A stretch of DNA of 64,000 bases. Origin: Certhia americana (Eukaryota; Chordata; Aves; Passeriformes; Certhiidae). The stretch spans positions 2,903,103 through 2,967,102 of the forward strand of contig CM031870.1 in NCBI GenBank assembly GCA_018697195.1, in the 5' to 3' direction. Positions within the stretch are counted from its first letter, which is position 1. The number at the start of each line of letters is the position of its first letter. The notes below the pieces were generated by a model. That model saw nothing but the letters and a program-made list of their open reading frames with translations, was not told where the DNA came from and made no database searches. Of the stretch, positions 49,701 through 62,053 are shown in pieces. A program made the translations under genes and the position numbers.

Positions 49701-51320
49701 GAGATCCATCCTGCAAGCTCAGGAAACTCATAAATAAAGAAATCTATCAGGCTTTGCTGACACGTTGAGTAAACACCTGCATCTGAAGTGTCGTGTTCCA
49801 TCAGAAGGAAATAAAAGTAATTGGTAACCAATTTGTTTCTGCTTTCTTTCATCTGCTTGTTCTTATCTACAGACCTTTTCATAACTTCATTCCCTGACAG
49901 CCTCCTAAAACTGGATAGGAAATAAATAAAACATTTAAAAATAAGAGAGTAGGTAAGCTGCTAAAGCACTGCTAGTTTAACATGATTCCCCAGTGATTAT
50001 TTCTCAGTTTTATTGTAACTGTATTTAAGAATCTTTTACATTAACCAAGAGGATGCTTTAAGTATTGCATTAGGCTGGATCTGACATCACAGCAACAAAG
50101 GCAAACCAGCTACAGTAAAATCTTATGAATAAGGAAGAGTTTAAGCAAAACCTATAAATAAGTGAAATCCATCTCTGCTCCTTGAAGGCAAGGTAATAAC
50201 TCCAAGAAACAGAGGGCAAAGAAAGAGACTGGAACCCAACTTTGTCCAGAAGGTAATAAATATAACAGACACACAGTGCTCCAAATGAATCTGGAATGGA
50301 GCTTTTCAAAGGGAAGAGCTGCTTCCTCACTTAACAGCAGCTACTACAAATTGCTGTAGCAGAATACAGATCATAGAGCAGTCTTTAAAATTGTTTTTTC
50401 AGAAGGCTCAAAGATGTAAAGAATCGTGGGCTGCATTCCCTCTGCAAAACTCCAGGAGTGCACATGCCTGAACCCTGAGCAACACTGAGAATGGTGGCAC
50501 TGCCAGGGCTAGAGCCTCCCCAGGACACTCCTACAGATAAAAGCTTGACTTTACACAATCATCCCTGGCTGGAAACATCTCAAGTGTCCCTAGTCTAAAC
50601 CACCTCTTTTAGTCTAGAAGTCCTAAACCACTCCACACTGAGTAGAATTTCATCCGACATGCCAGGAACCACCGTTCCCAAATTCCAACCTCCTCCCTAC
50701 AGCAACACTTGGAGAGGAGGTGGTGGTGGAAACGGGCAGGGAAAGGGCAGCAATGTCCTCTTTAGAAGCATTAATTCCAAAGTTTCCCTGGGAGCTGAAG
50801 GTCCAACAAGCAGAGCTGTGATAATGGCATTTCCTTCCCTGTCCTGTTGCCTCAGCAATGCTCTGTGCCTGCAGAACGTCCTTGGCCCCCGACTGGCACT
50901 CGCAGCACAGGAGTGCTCCTAAAAGCCTTCCTTCAAAAATACAGGCACTTGACATATGAAAACTGGACGTAAGCAAGCCAGGAGTTAATCAGGATTTAAT
51001 GCACCTAAAAGCCAAGATAGGGAAGCTGCCCATTAAGGATTTTACTACTGTATTTCTCAAAATTCCCATTAAATGTATAGCTTCACAGGGGATTTACAAT
51101 CGCAGCAGTATTTAAAAAAATCTATTTGATGAATTTATATTAGCAGGGAAGAACGGCTGAATTAATTTCCCAGATAACACTCCTTCACCTCCTTTGTTCT
51201 GTTCTTTGAAGAAAGGTTCAAATGTAAGGTCAATGAAATATTAAGATATCAATTTTATTTCCTATTATACCTCAGCCTAGAGCCTTTTTTTACTAAAAAA
51301 CACATTGCCTTGAGAATTAC

Positions 51321-51511
51321 CCAATATAGAAAGGAAAGCTTTTGCTCTTGCTGGTTCCTCTGTGCTCTCTCTGAGTTTGGCTTCACAGAAGTACATCCCC
51401 ACATCAGCAGAGGTGGGGTTGGTGATAGTGAGGCGTCTCCCAAAGCTGCTGATGCCACTGGTGATCTTGATTCCATTTCTCTTCCAGGTCACACTCAGCC
51501 TCTCAAGAGGT
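51321..51511 (-). CDS. SDK1: SDK1 exon: second half of Ig domain 3
   Basis: This 191-base exon completes an Arg codon and encodes PLERLSVTWKRNGIKITSGI, then SSFGRRLTITNPTSADVGMY, then FCEAKLRESTEEPARAKAFL and SIL plus one base. It has the core Trp (VTWKRNG), LTI strand and the D-V-G-M-Y-F-C motif with the second disulfide cysteine. PLE-LSVTWKRNG and FGRRLTI are sidekick hallmarks. Acceptor AG is at 51513-51512 after a long T-rich tract; donor GTAATT from 51320 is moderately weak. Entry phase is 2 and exit phase is 1. Confidence 0.97.
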
Positions 51512-52493
51512 CTGCCAAAGAAAAAAACAAGAATAAAATCATAAACCATATATATTACAGAATAACCTCTGTGTGCATATATATATTTATACACATGAGG
51601 AATTTAATATTACAGATTATAAACCTTCTTTAAGTCTTCCTCTATCCCCAGAACACACTGTTAGAAAGTAAATGTAAATGTATAACTTCTACACATCAAG
51701 GACTACAGACTACTCAAGTGGTATTATGTAAGTACAGCTAATTGATACAGCAATAGAACTTAAGTGCTAATAATTTGATTTCTCCAAGCAAAAGGAGTAA
51801 ATACTGCTATGGGAATCAGCTGCATGGGAAGTGCTTTCATTACAACTCAATTACCAAAACAATATTAATCATATCAAGAACATCTCTGCCCTCAGAGGGG
51901 AAAGTAAATCAGTTGGTCTTATCACCCAAGGACTTCAACTATTCACTTCCACTGAAATTCAATGCTATTCAAGGCCAACTAGATGGAAACATAGGAGGAA
52001 TGCTGTGAATTCTATATTACAGTGCATTATGAACAGTTGAGCAATAATCACTGCAAAATGAGAGTGCCTGAAAAAATGACTTCATAGGAGATCCTCACTA
52101 AGTTTATTTACTAGGAAGCTGTTCAACTGTTCAACAGTATCACCTCTGCTGTTGATAGGCAACAGCTGAAATATTCTTAACCCCACCGTAATTTTTTCCT
52201 TAAGATAATGTCTGCTGCTTGAACAGTGCTTTTTCTTTCCATGTGAGGACCAGGTGGGAAAGCACCCCTGCCTGCACCCTCATTTGGCCAGAAAAATCAA
52301 CAGCTTTAATTCAGTAATGTTGGACAAATGAGATCACTCATAAGGTTGCTCTGAAGAGTGAGCGTCCTGCTTTAATCTCCAAATTAATAACACTTAAAAA
52401 AAGAAAAAAAAAAAAGAAGCAAAGAAAATAACATCCTCTGTCCTTCTCTGGAAAGGACAGAGTCACAATGAGAGCTGTGGAGGTGTCCCATAC
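51512..52493 (-). other. SDK1: SDK1 intron within Ig3
   Basis: A 982-base phase-2 intron splitting Ig3, with a broken poly-A run near 52396-52417. No mobile element or exon recognised. Confidence 0.9.
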
Positions 52494-52605
52494 CTGGCGT
52501 TGGCCACGCACTCCAGGGTGGCCTCGCTGCTCCCCGCCACCACGCTGGTGTTGTGTGGGCGGATGACCATGGCAGGAGCCGTGCTGTCCGAGGGGCTGGT
52601 GGCAC
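52494..52605 (-). CDS. SDK1: SDK1 exon: first half of Ig domain 3
   Basis: This 112-base exon is the most 5' SDK1 exon in the window. It completes a codon with GT and encodes [20 protein letters not shown], then [16 protein letters not shown] plus two bases of Arg. It holds the linker from Ig2 (PSDSTAP) and the first disulfide cysteine of Ig3 (LECVANAR). NTS is a potential N-glycosylation site. The exon is GC-rich. Acceptor AG is at 52607-52606 after GTGCCCCTGC; donor GTATGG starts at 52493. Entry phase is 1, inferred from length and reading frame because the previous exon is not here; exit phase is 2. Confidence 0.95.
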
Positions 52606-55600
52606 CTGCAGGGGCACAGACACACCTGGTGAGGCCCCAGTGACAGCCAGGGCTGTGACAGTGAGGATGCCACGTTCCAGGAGCTGCTGCAAATGTCACC
52701 CTTCAGCCCCGCCACACTTTTGGTTTGCATCTCCCGGCACTGTTCCAACAAACCCATCCCTACAACCCCACAGCTCCCAAGAACTGGCCCTTGCCCTCCA
52801 TCCAGGAATATTCTCAAAGGCAGAGCAAATAAATTAAGCATCCTAAAGGTTTTCTATTGTTGAGCACATTTATTTTTATCAAACACTTGCTGACTTATAT
52901 TTTTAGGACCTTTTCATGTTTTGTTTAATCTTACCCCTTCCACACCATTTCAAAAGAATCTGCCAATACTCACGTTAGTTCTTTAAAAAGATTTTACACA
53001 CTGGGGAACAAATATAAAATTAACAAAACAGCATATCACAGCAACTTCAATCCCCTTTTCTTATCAGGAAAATAAATAACCCAAATCTGTTACTCTTTTG
53101 TGAGGCTTCATACTGTAAATAATTTAGCTTATGCAACAGTCAGCAGACACTTAAAAAATGGTAAAAAGGCAGCTTGTAAATTTTCTCTGTATGCATTTAG
53201 TAAGTGAATTAAAATACCCATGTATTCATAGGTACTTTGCTTCAAGCAACTCATTTGGGAAAGAAAAATTAGCTATTTTTTAGCTTGAATAACAGAGTAA
53301 TAAAATTTTCAAAGATATGGAAACCAATAAACAAATTACAGGCAAAAGTAATGAAAATAAAACTAAACTGATGGAAAAGCAAGCCAGTTCATCAAATGTT
53401 TTCTGCACTGGAAGCTAGTCCATGCCCATTAAGCAGCAGGGGAACTTGAGAAATGCAAGGTATGGACCCTAAAATTTAAGGTAATTCCCTACAGAACAGA
53501 AAATGGTCAGAAGATTCTTTGCTTTCATCATACCCAGCATGCCAAAAGCCATTTGACACTGGATTTCACTTGCTGGATAGACAAAGGCCTTGGTCATGGG
53601 GCCCAAAAAGTTCACAAGTTAGCAGATTTCTCAATGACAAATCTTTTTACCTTTATGTTTTTCTAATTGACAGCAGTTAGTGTAGTACAGGAGGTGGAAG
53701 CATGGAACATCATTTTAAAATTTCAAGAATACCACCCACACTTCTGAATAAATTCAAGCAATCAAGAATAGTACCCAAAGTGCAAGCAGATATTTATTTC
53801 TTCCCCTAAATATGCTCTGTCAACCTGACACAGCATCTCTATGACACACACACAGGATCTCAAAACACCAGCTGTTAGTAGGTTTTACACCTCTTCGTCA
53901 ACATTCCTGGAAATACGATGCCATCAGGTAGAAAGTCTATTTTCTAAGATTTCCATGCTGGTCTTATTGGTATTCATGGCAGAAATTTTCCACATAGTAA
54001 TTAAGAACCCCCAAAACCAAATAAAAAACACCAGAAAAGAGCTGATCCTCTTAGAAGCTTGTTACTGATGAGAAGAAAAACTCAGCGTCACTGTGGTTAA
54101 CATCACCACCACTTCTGTCCAAGATGAAGGTTTACAACAGTGAATGCTAAAAGATCAACAAACCAGTGACTAATTTGGCAATAATCATTTCTTATCTCCA
54201 TCTGGAAGAGAGGAAAACCCCTTGTTTGACTTATCAGCTCCCCACTAAAACCAGACAAAGAGGAGAAAGCAGCTTTGTTGTCACTCTCACCACCCCACAT
54301 GAGTGGCCATGTGTGCATCCAGCAGATAAGAAAGGAAATAAAAGTGCATATTCCCCATCCTGCAACCAGGAAAACGCAGAGATTTCTTAGTGACTGTAAC
54401 AAATATCTAAACAAAGCATGTGTTTATTGTTATTTTGTACCATCCCTGAAACTAACTGATTAAAAGCAGGATCCTGCTAAAGGTTGTGAGTGAACTGATA
54501 CTGATGTGAGACAGAGGGCTCATCAAAATGGTCAGAACTTGGACTCCCAGAAATACACCTACAAAAGTCAGCTATAAACATAACAAGCATACACAGAAAA
54601 CAACAATATTTCCAAGTGTTACCTAAACAGTACAGAAGCAGCATGAATATTCCTATTTTATATTCAAAGACAGCTCAAGTTTCCTTTTGCAGCACTAAGA
54701 ACCCCCTTCCCCTTCACTCTGGCCCCAATCTTGCCAAATCCAACTCCACAGGGACATTCCCAGGGCTCCCTTTGCAGAGGGCAGTTTGCCGCTTTGTTTT
54801 ATGGCTAATTGAAACACCAAAGGAGGATCTTAGTTTTACTTTAGAGTGAAAATCTCAATGGGGCTGTAACTTGGGATCTGTGCCTTTCAGAACTTCCCCC
54901 TTTTGTAAGAAATCCACAGACTGGAGTATCAGAGTAGCCAAGCTCCTAATGGAGATAAGAAACATTGGGATTTTGTTTGGATGATGGGATGTGGCAGATC
55001 AGCTTTCCATCAGGCTGGGGAAGGCAGAGTTATTGCAAACAATCAGATAATGAACAACTACCCAGACTTCCCAAGTTTCTCATCCTGCTGTCAATAAAGC
55101 CACTCCATCCTTCTCCTGCCTCCACATGCACCACACAGATGTGATTTTACTTGACTGATGCTACACAAAAATCCAATGCAGAATGTCATTGTTAGTAAAC
55201 AGATATTTTCTTTTTAAATCCTTTGTCAAAAACAATTGAATTTTTCTCCTTTTCACTGTTCCTTTTTTAACTTCAGACTTTTTGTTGCCTGAGTTTTCTA
55301 GCACTTTGCTGTTTCTGCCTTTTCATCACCTCTTCCTTCTTCTCCTCTGCTCCCTCAGCTTCTCTGCAGCTATCTCTGGCCATTTTCCCCCCTTTTCCAT
55401 CCCATGGTCTCCTAAAGATGTTTCCCACTATTTAAGAACTGCTCAATTTCTGATATATCCTTTAATTTAATGATTGAACTTCAGCTTCTCTGAAGGAAAT
55501 ATTTAATACACTGAAATGGGGAAGTAATGCAAATGCACATGGGAAGTGAGCTACAGTGAGAAAAATCCACTAATAGGGAACCACCACTCCCAGCTATATT

Positions 55601-56253
55601 CTACCTTTTTGGAAAGGAAAGGCCTTCTTTCTGTTCCATCTGATTTCTGAACCCTCCTCTCAGCTAAGAAAGCAAAGCAACATTAGGGAAAAACACTGAC
55701 CCCAGAACTGCAGCCAGGGGATGCCTCTATCAGACATAATCAGTGTGGGGGGAACCTGTGGGAAGCTGCAGGGACAAGGCTGAGTGACACTGGAAAACAC
55801 TTAAGGGATGTGCTCTTAATCTGATTTTAGCCCTTAATAGGTGACTGGACAGAAGGACTGCCAGAGGCAGGAGTCATCATCCAACCGGGACTATTCTCCA
55901 AAACAGAGCTCACACTGCTTTATTTTCCTTTCCATCCATTTTAGCCACTGCACTCCCAGCATTTCCAATCTCCCCTTTGCTTCTAAACTTTCTCATTTAT
56001 CACTGCCTGAGCCATTACCAGGGCCCAGTACCTGCAGGGCCTTCAGGGCTGACCCCAAACAGTTTTTGAAGCAAGGCTGTGGGAACACCAAAGACTTGCA
56101 CTTGGGACAGGAGAAGTTTGTCCTCTAATCCTCCAGTGGTTGCCATTCCCAGCTGCTCATGAAACAGCTGAACTGCCAAGATATTAAGGTGAATTGGCAT
56201 TGATACTATGTTTTCCATATTAAACTTTTGTTTGTTTGTTTTTCAAGAGCCAG

Positions 56254-56295
56254 AAAAAAAAAAAAAAAAAAAAAAAAAAGAGAGAGAGAGAGAGA
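56254..56295. repeat. Poly-A run joined to AG microsatellite
   Basis: 26 A directly followed by about eight AG units on the plus strand, a 42-base pure purine tract. A TTTG repeat lies just before it (about 56229-56241). Purine tracts of this kind can form triplex or slip in replication, so its length is probably variable. Confidence 0.95.
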
Positions 56296-57246
56296 CAAAA
56301 GAAAATGGAAAGAGATGATCTGGGTTTTTTCCATCCCTTTGAACACAAATTCCTCTCCAGACTGTGGAATTCAGGAATCTGGCAATCCCCCACAAAGCAG
56401 AGATAAATTGAGAGAAGAGAGAAGGTGAAAGAGTGAACAACTTTCACATGGTCTATTTGTTTTTATCACCTGTGGCTGTGAATGGCTGCACATCACTGAG
56501 CCTGCTGAACTTCCCCCTCTCTCCTCCTGCCTGATCAGGAATGAAACCCACCCAAGGCCTCTCTAACACTGATTTTTTTTTTTTTAGTACTGATGAGCTG
56601 TAGAATTTTAATCTGTTCTTTAAATATAATCATTATGTACACTGCCCTATCATCTCTGGAAAGACAGTATTTTTATCTCTATACATATATTGACATGTAA
56701 GGTACAGGGAATTTTAAATATTGTAATTTACAGTTTATAAAGATCACAGACTTTATCAAAGCCACTACAGGTGCTTAATTTTCCCAACAGAACTGAAATC
56801 TCACCCAGGCCACATGATTTGAGACACAATAGGTTCTCTCCCCTTCAGAAATGCATAAACATTAAGTTCTTCCCTAGATTTTACATTATGACATGCAAAG
56901 TTTATCTATGTCTGTATTTGCAGTGCAGAATATTAAGTGTATTACCTCAATGGGTGCTCAAATTCATGTGACAGAGATATGAGGTAAGCCAGCCTCAACA
57001 GAAACTGAGAGAAATTGTTTATCTCCTGAAAAGAAGTAATAGTTTGAGTTCAGACTTGAGCACAATGATAAGGTTTATTTTTGAGGCTTTCTTATAGATC
57101 CCAACCCTCTGAAGAAGCTTAATCCAAACAAGGTGACCATGAGCAGGAGGAAGGGGAGGATGGTCCAAATAATCAAGAGCCTGGAATGTGAGGTTGGCTG
57201 CACCTCATCCCTACCCTTACTATAAACTACTGCAATTACTGCTCCA

Positions 57247-57590
57247 TGTCCAGCTTGCAGTGAAGAAGGGATCCCACAGGAATCAGTACCTAAAAATAAA
57301 TTTACTTATTCATATTATGAAATTTGTCTATGTGAGAAAAATGCTTCATGGAAGAGATCACCAGTACCCTACCCTCAAGCTAATAGAGAAATTGAGGACT
57401 TAAACAGAACTTTGAAACCATTTGTAAGTTATCTTGGGAGAAAAATATTAGAAAACTCTCACCCTAAACTTCCCACAGACTTCCAGGCTTGCACAGGATG
57501 CAGAAATGCCTTGGTAATTACTATGCAGGATACAAGCAAAGCTTCATTTTGTCAAATTCTGGACACCTCTATTAGAAAAAAAGCAGTCTA
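57247..57590 (+). pseudogene. Decayed Ty3/gypsy-like integrase fragment
   Basis: One plus-strand frame is open for about 115 codons, from roughly 57247 to a stop after 57590. Near its start is C-P-A-C, like the CxxC half of an integrase zinc-binding motif. In the middle (57355-57420) it reads RSPVPYPQANREIEDLNRTL, strongly reminiscent of the PQANGxVExxNRTL stretch around the catalytic glutamate of Ty3/gypsy integrases. Further on, CRNALVITMQDTSKASF and then SIRKK resemble the later YRNTPHxTTGxxPAxLLF and IRTKLP parts. The DDE aspartates are absent, so the part between zinc finger and core end seems deleted, and no LTRs or other pol segments are visible nearby. It cannot be active. The call rests on motif resemblance only. 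Confidence 0.45.
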
Positions 57591-57845
57591 GGAGATAAGA
57601 GTCCAACACAAATAGCAAAGATATTACATATAGTACAACATTATGGCATCAGGAATGTGCAATCCCTGCCTGGGATGCAGAATATGAGAAAAGAGGAGAA
57701 ATAACAATCACAGGGGATCTCAAGATTGCTCAAGGGGGAGAGAAAAAAACCCAACCCAACCTTACAAATACAAAGCACCTAATGGAACACATTCCCTGTT
57801 GCCAGGTAAAGCCTGCAGATGGTTTGAATTATGAACCCAGAGTGG

Positions 57846-57969
57846 ATTAATGCCCCTTTCCCTCTCCAGTACAAGACACACAACAGGAATTGGATCCTGA
57901 TCAATAATAGATTAATTTCCCTTTCCCTTCGGAGCAAAAGATGCACAACAGGAATTGGAGCCTGATCAA
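57846..57969. repeat. Two-copy tandem duplication, 65-bp period
   Basis: Copy 1 (57846-57904) and copy 2 (57911-57969) align without gaps at a spacing of exactly 65 bases and share about four fifths of positions, including caacaggaattgga/g and cctgatcaa at their ends. It is an old local duplication about 250 bases downstream of the integrase-like relic. Confidence 0.85.
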
Positions 57970-59512
57970 CAGAAAAGCAAATGCTGACAACCACCTGCAG
58001 GCACCAGAGAGAAACGTTATGCAAATAATGAAAAGAAAGTGTGTTCTCAATCATAAACCTCTGTCCCAAACCATGTCTATTGGTTCCCTGATTATTAGAA
58101 TGATTATTAAGAGCTGATACAATAAAAGAGCATTAAGATAATCAAATTTACTGTTTCAGTTTCCCACTTTCACTCTAGCAAGGACTATTTATTTTCCAAA
58201 AAAGGGGAAATAGGATGCTGCCGTCACTGCACAAGTCTCTGCTCAGACTTTTAGACATAAAGAAAAATAACTGAGACTTTCCCAAGAGGCTTCTCAGTCA
58301 CATTTGTTTAGTTTGATGAAGAACATAAAAATTCCAGACGGGTTTTTTTTGAGCCAATGTTACATAGTTATAAAATAATTAGCAAACTAAGGGTGAAGAG
58401 TTGGTGTACCAAGAATTATGACTTTTCAGTACCCAAGAATGTCTTCAGACTTCTCAAAAATGTAGGCATTAACAATTTATTTAACTTTTGAGAACCCAGA
58501 CTGTAGACCTAAAAAAGTAAATAAGGAGCAACATAAAAACTTAATTTTGTGGATCAAATTTATAGGGAAGAAACAGCCTAGTTGTTTGAATTAATCACAG
58601 CAAGTGAATTCTTATATATCCAGCCCTCATCTTGAGCCAGACATCAGACATCACGACATATGAATAAAACACCAGATATGAAAAAGATTTGCAAAACAAG
58701 TGAATGATCTAGGTTGGTTGTATTTACTGACTCATTACACTCTTGTCACTGTGACTAAGCTTTGTCCACATCAGAACAAACACAGGATGTATTTCCATTG
58801 CAAGGAAAATATTTAAAAAAAAAAAAAAAAAGGTGAATAAAATAATAAGGTTCAGAACAATATAGAGCAAGGAGATCCCAAGTTAAAATATCCAGAGTTT
58901 GAGGAAGGATATGGCAAAGGCATAATTAGAAAAGATTTCATCAGGACCTTTTGAGGAAGCCTTGCAATAAATTCATTTTGCCTGAATTGCCTGCGTCATA
59001 AAGGCTGAGATCTTCCTCTCCCTCCTTTTCCATCCACCCATCCTGGGCCTGTGGGATTGTCTGAATATGTCATAATGACACTTCTGATGCATTTAACTTC
59101 AAAAAAACCAAAGTTATCCACAGAAATTAACTCATACAAGGGGTGATTTTGCAGTCCAGATCCTTTTTTTTTGGCTGGAAAGCTTCCTAAAGCTTTTCTG
59201 TTTAACCTGCTACAAACACTCCTAATTCCCAGCTTAAATGGCCAATGCACTCTGTTAGTTCTTCTGCCAGAGCTGTCCTTTATAGTTTTAAGAGTTGCTC
59301 TCTCCCACTGCAATTTACATCCTAAAGCATTTACAGAAAACAATCCAATTCTTTCATTTTACTAAGTGAAACAAGCAAAACTTTTCTTGTCTGGAAGGAT
59401 TCACTGAAAAACACACAAAAGGTGAGGGGTAAGGGTAAAAATCCAAGCCAGCATCACTCTAGAAATGCCTCTAAATGTTTAAACAAATAACAACCATGTT
59501 TTAAACAGCTTT

Positions 59513-59535
59513 CCCCCCCCCCCCCCCCCCCCCCC
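59513..59535. repeat. Poly-C tract, 23 bases
   Basis: An uninterrupted run of 23 C on the plus strand, so poly-G on the SDK1 sense strand. Long C/G homopolymers are rare in vertebrate DNA and can form G-quadruplexes in the G strand or in nascent RNA. The length could be partly a sequencing or assembly artefact. Confidence 0.93.
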
Positions 59536-60593
59536 TTTGTAAGGACTTTCACACAGACTGCAAGTGATGTTAGTTTTAGCCCTAGGGAAAGATCAATGGA
59601 GAACTCAGCTCTAGCCACGAGACGATTTATACCCCTTTGTGTGTAGATAGTCCAGTAAAGAAGAGATTTATATATTTTATTGGATAAAACTGAGTCTAAA
59701 ACACAGGTTGAAAAGGTCTAAAACCTTATAGAGAGTTCTTAGGGTCTACTCCAGGGCACAGTGAGAGGCTGGGGCCTAAATACAGTTGATTTAAAGATGG
59801 AAAATGTATTTCTGTAACCAATAAAGTGCCCCAGGAGAGGCAGCAAGGCTAGGATGGTCCATAATGACACAGCCTCTCCAGCCTGTCTTTCACCAGTTCT
59901 GCTCTGAAGAGAGGGACAGGGATGGGAGATGTGGCTTTTTTCTTGATTTTCCTCTTTCTACAGACCATTAAGCGCAGGTGACCTAGCAACTGCATTCTGG
60001 GGGGTGAATTCCTCTTTTTTCTACTTCCTGAGGTCTACAGACCCACTTTGTATTACAGGACTACTTCCGAAATAGATTTCTAGCATTGTCCCATGCAGTT
60101 TTAAGGATATTAAACCACTGCTTCGTTACACAGCTCCCTGTGAATCAGCAGCTAAATTCAAAAGCAGACCAAATTTCTGCTCAAACACTCTGAAATTCCC
60201 TTCTCACAACTCCTTGTGCAGAAAGAGCAATTTGGAAGTTCAGTCTCTGTCACTGACCTGACCTTCCCCCATGCACAGTCAGGGGCTTCTTTCTGCCTGG
60301 AAACTTATCATCCAGCACATCATTAGAGCTTTTAACATGAAAAAATATATGGCCTCAAGCTATTCCAGCTAAAGAACACTCAGGTGGCTTTTCAATTCAC
60401 CAGATAGCTTTAATACTGGCTAAATAAGTGGATAGAGTGTGTAATCTTATTCAACAGCAGTTAAAAGGGGGAAAAATATCCATGGTCTGGCAGTGGAATC
60501 TATTAGCCTCAGAGTCATCTTCAAAGGGATGCAGGAGGCAAAAAGGCAGAGCAGCTGCCCTGCAGCCAGGGCCCACAGCCTTTGGCTTCCCAT

Positions 60594-60990
60594 GGAATCA
60601 CAGAATTCCAGAATGGTTTGGGTGGGGAGAGACCTTAAAGCTCATTTCATTCCACCCTCTGCCATGAGCAGGGACACCTTCCACTATCCCAGGTTGCTCC
60701 AAGACCTGCCCAGCCTGGTCTTAGACACTTCCAGGGATCCAGGGGCAGCCACAGCTGCTCTGGGCAATCTGTGCCAAGGCCTCCCCATCCTTACAGGGAA
60801 GAATTTCTCCCCAATATTCCATCTGTCCCTGCCCTCTGGCAGTTTAGAGCCATTCCCCCTTGTCCTGGCACTCCAGGCCCTTGTGCAAAGTCCCTATCCA
60901 GCTCTCCTGAAACCCTTTTAGACACTGAAAGATGCTCCAATGCATCCCCAGAGTCTTTTCTCCAGGCTGAACAACCTCAAATCTCTCCCA
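60594..60990 (-). mobile_element. CR1 LINE, about 400-base 3' end
   Basis: The best-preserved CR1 here. The plus strand runs from the complement of the terminal octamer (gaatcacagaattccagaat) through ggtttgggtggggagagacc, tgccatgagcagggacacct, ccaggttgctccaagacc, ctgctctgggcaatctgtgc, attccccct-tgtcctggcac and cttttctccaggctgaacaa. It is 5' truncated and in sense with SDK1. The plus-strand open frames of 142 and 186 codons that overlap it are antisense to the element and not genes. Confidence 0.93.
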
Positions 60991-62025
60991 AAACATGGCT
61001 ATGCTTAAAAAGACTTAAAAATAACTCATTAGTGGGAATTACTTTTAAGAGGCTGTATATTTTTACGATGTACTTCAGTGCATTGCATGAGAAGCATCCT
61101 TTTACCCATAAACAGACCCTCATTTGGCAGGAGGAAACAGGTTTGAGGGGCCTGGCAGTGGTTGCAGAGTTTTCTGCAGCACAAAGCAAGACTCACTTTA
61201 TCCTAAGGACAAAACCCAAAATTTTAAGGCTTTGCAGCCTTGGTGCTTCACACACCTGGATATTTACCATTTGCTTCCTTAATAATGGGAAATTTAAGCT
61301 AATAAACAACACATCAGTAGCTGGATATTAAATAAATCAAATCTGTCACTTAATAATCATGTCCAGAAGTGCAAATTCAGTGGTGAGATGAGCTGAGAGG
61401 AAAAATGAGGGAGGAAAGCTGAGCTGGGGACATGGCAGTGTCACGGGGATCAGAGAGCTGCTGCCATTTCAGGGGCTGCAATTCTCACCAGCAGATCCTG
61501 GTTTAATGTCAAGCAGCAGCAAAGAGAAAAATGGGAGATAATAAAATGCTGCCTTCTATTTACAAATGTCTTTGCATATGGCTTCATGTTAGGTTTTTTT
61601 AATAAATTTATTTCTTAACTCCTTACTTTGACGCATAAAATCACACAACTGACGGCCTACTTTTGCTTTTTCTTACTTGTAAGAAGCTTAAACTCTTCCT
61701 CTTAGAAATGAAAGGGTGGTAACAACTAAAGAAGAGAATCTCATCTATCCTTCACTGGACTTAAATAAAGAAATGCATTTGCAGTGACTTTGGGGAAAAT
61801 TCTTTAAGAAATACCTTCAACAATTTATTTTATGACAACAATAATGGAAGCACTACTTTCAGAGGGAAGATTAAAGATTAAATACACTCTGTAGAGCATA
61901 AAGCAGATACGTACAATTGATCACATGTGAGTTCCCAAGATCTATTTCTCTGTAGCAGGTCTTTAAATGAACCTGATATTGTAGGGCATTACATGGGAAG
62001 CAGGGACTTGCATACACAGACTGAT

Positions 62026-62053
62026 CACAGAATCCCAGAATGGTTTGGGTTGG
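62026..62053 (-). mobile_element. CR1 LINE 3' end, left part of interrupted copy
   Basis: The complement of the CR1 3' terminus (cacagaatcccagaatggtt, then tgggttgg) stops abruptly at 62053, exactly where an LTR begins. The remainder of the same CR1 resumes at 62755. In sense with SDK1. Confidence 0.9.
62049..62053. repeat. Target-site duplication GTTGG, left copy
   Basis: GTTGG immediately precedes the LTR and is repeated exactly after it at 62755-62759. A 5-base duplication is usual for ERVL and some ERV1 integrations. Confidence 0.88.

Larger units (their letters stand above)
42880..51320 (-). other. SDK1: SDK1 intron between Ig3 and Ig4
   Basis: An 8441-base phase-1 intron at the Ig3/Ig4 boundary. 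It holds homopolymer runs (A at 43057-43070, T at 46972-46986) and a CR1 copy (45962-46200) with a possible second scrap near 46728-46775. Segments 43430-43780 and 44290-44560 are AT-rich, repeat-free and packed with TAAT/ATTA cores, which is the texture of conserved noncoding elements. No exon or RNA gene seen. Confidence 0.87.

Noticed and set aside
2014..52605. Assignment to SDK2 or to DSCAM/contactin instead of SDK1
   Set aside because: FN3-3 wording (LLAWP-DAPE, APDFHGVH) and FN3-2 ([10 protein letters not shown]) follow SDK1; DSCAM and contactins differ in domain order and in the EPPYFTAEP and THDPR signatures.
52338..52841. 167-codon minus-strand frame across the Ig3 exon
   Set aside because: It is a different frame from the true exon 52494-52605 and a shadow of its GC-rich sequence.
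60493..61331. Plus-strand open frames of 142 and 186 codons
   Set aside because: They run antisense through a CR1 3' end; CR1 noncoding complement often stays open by chance.
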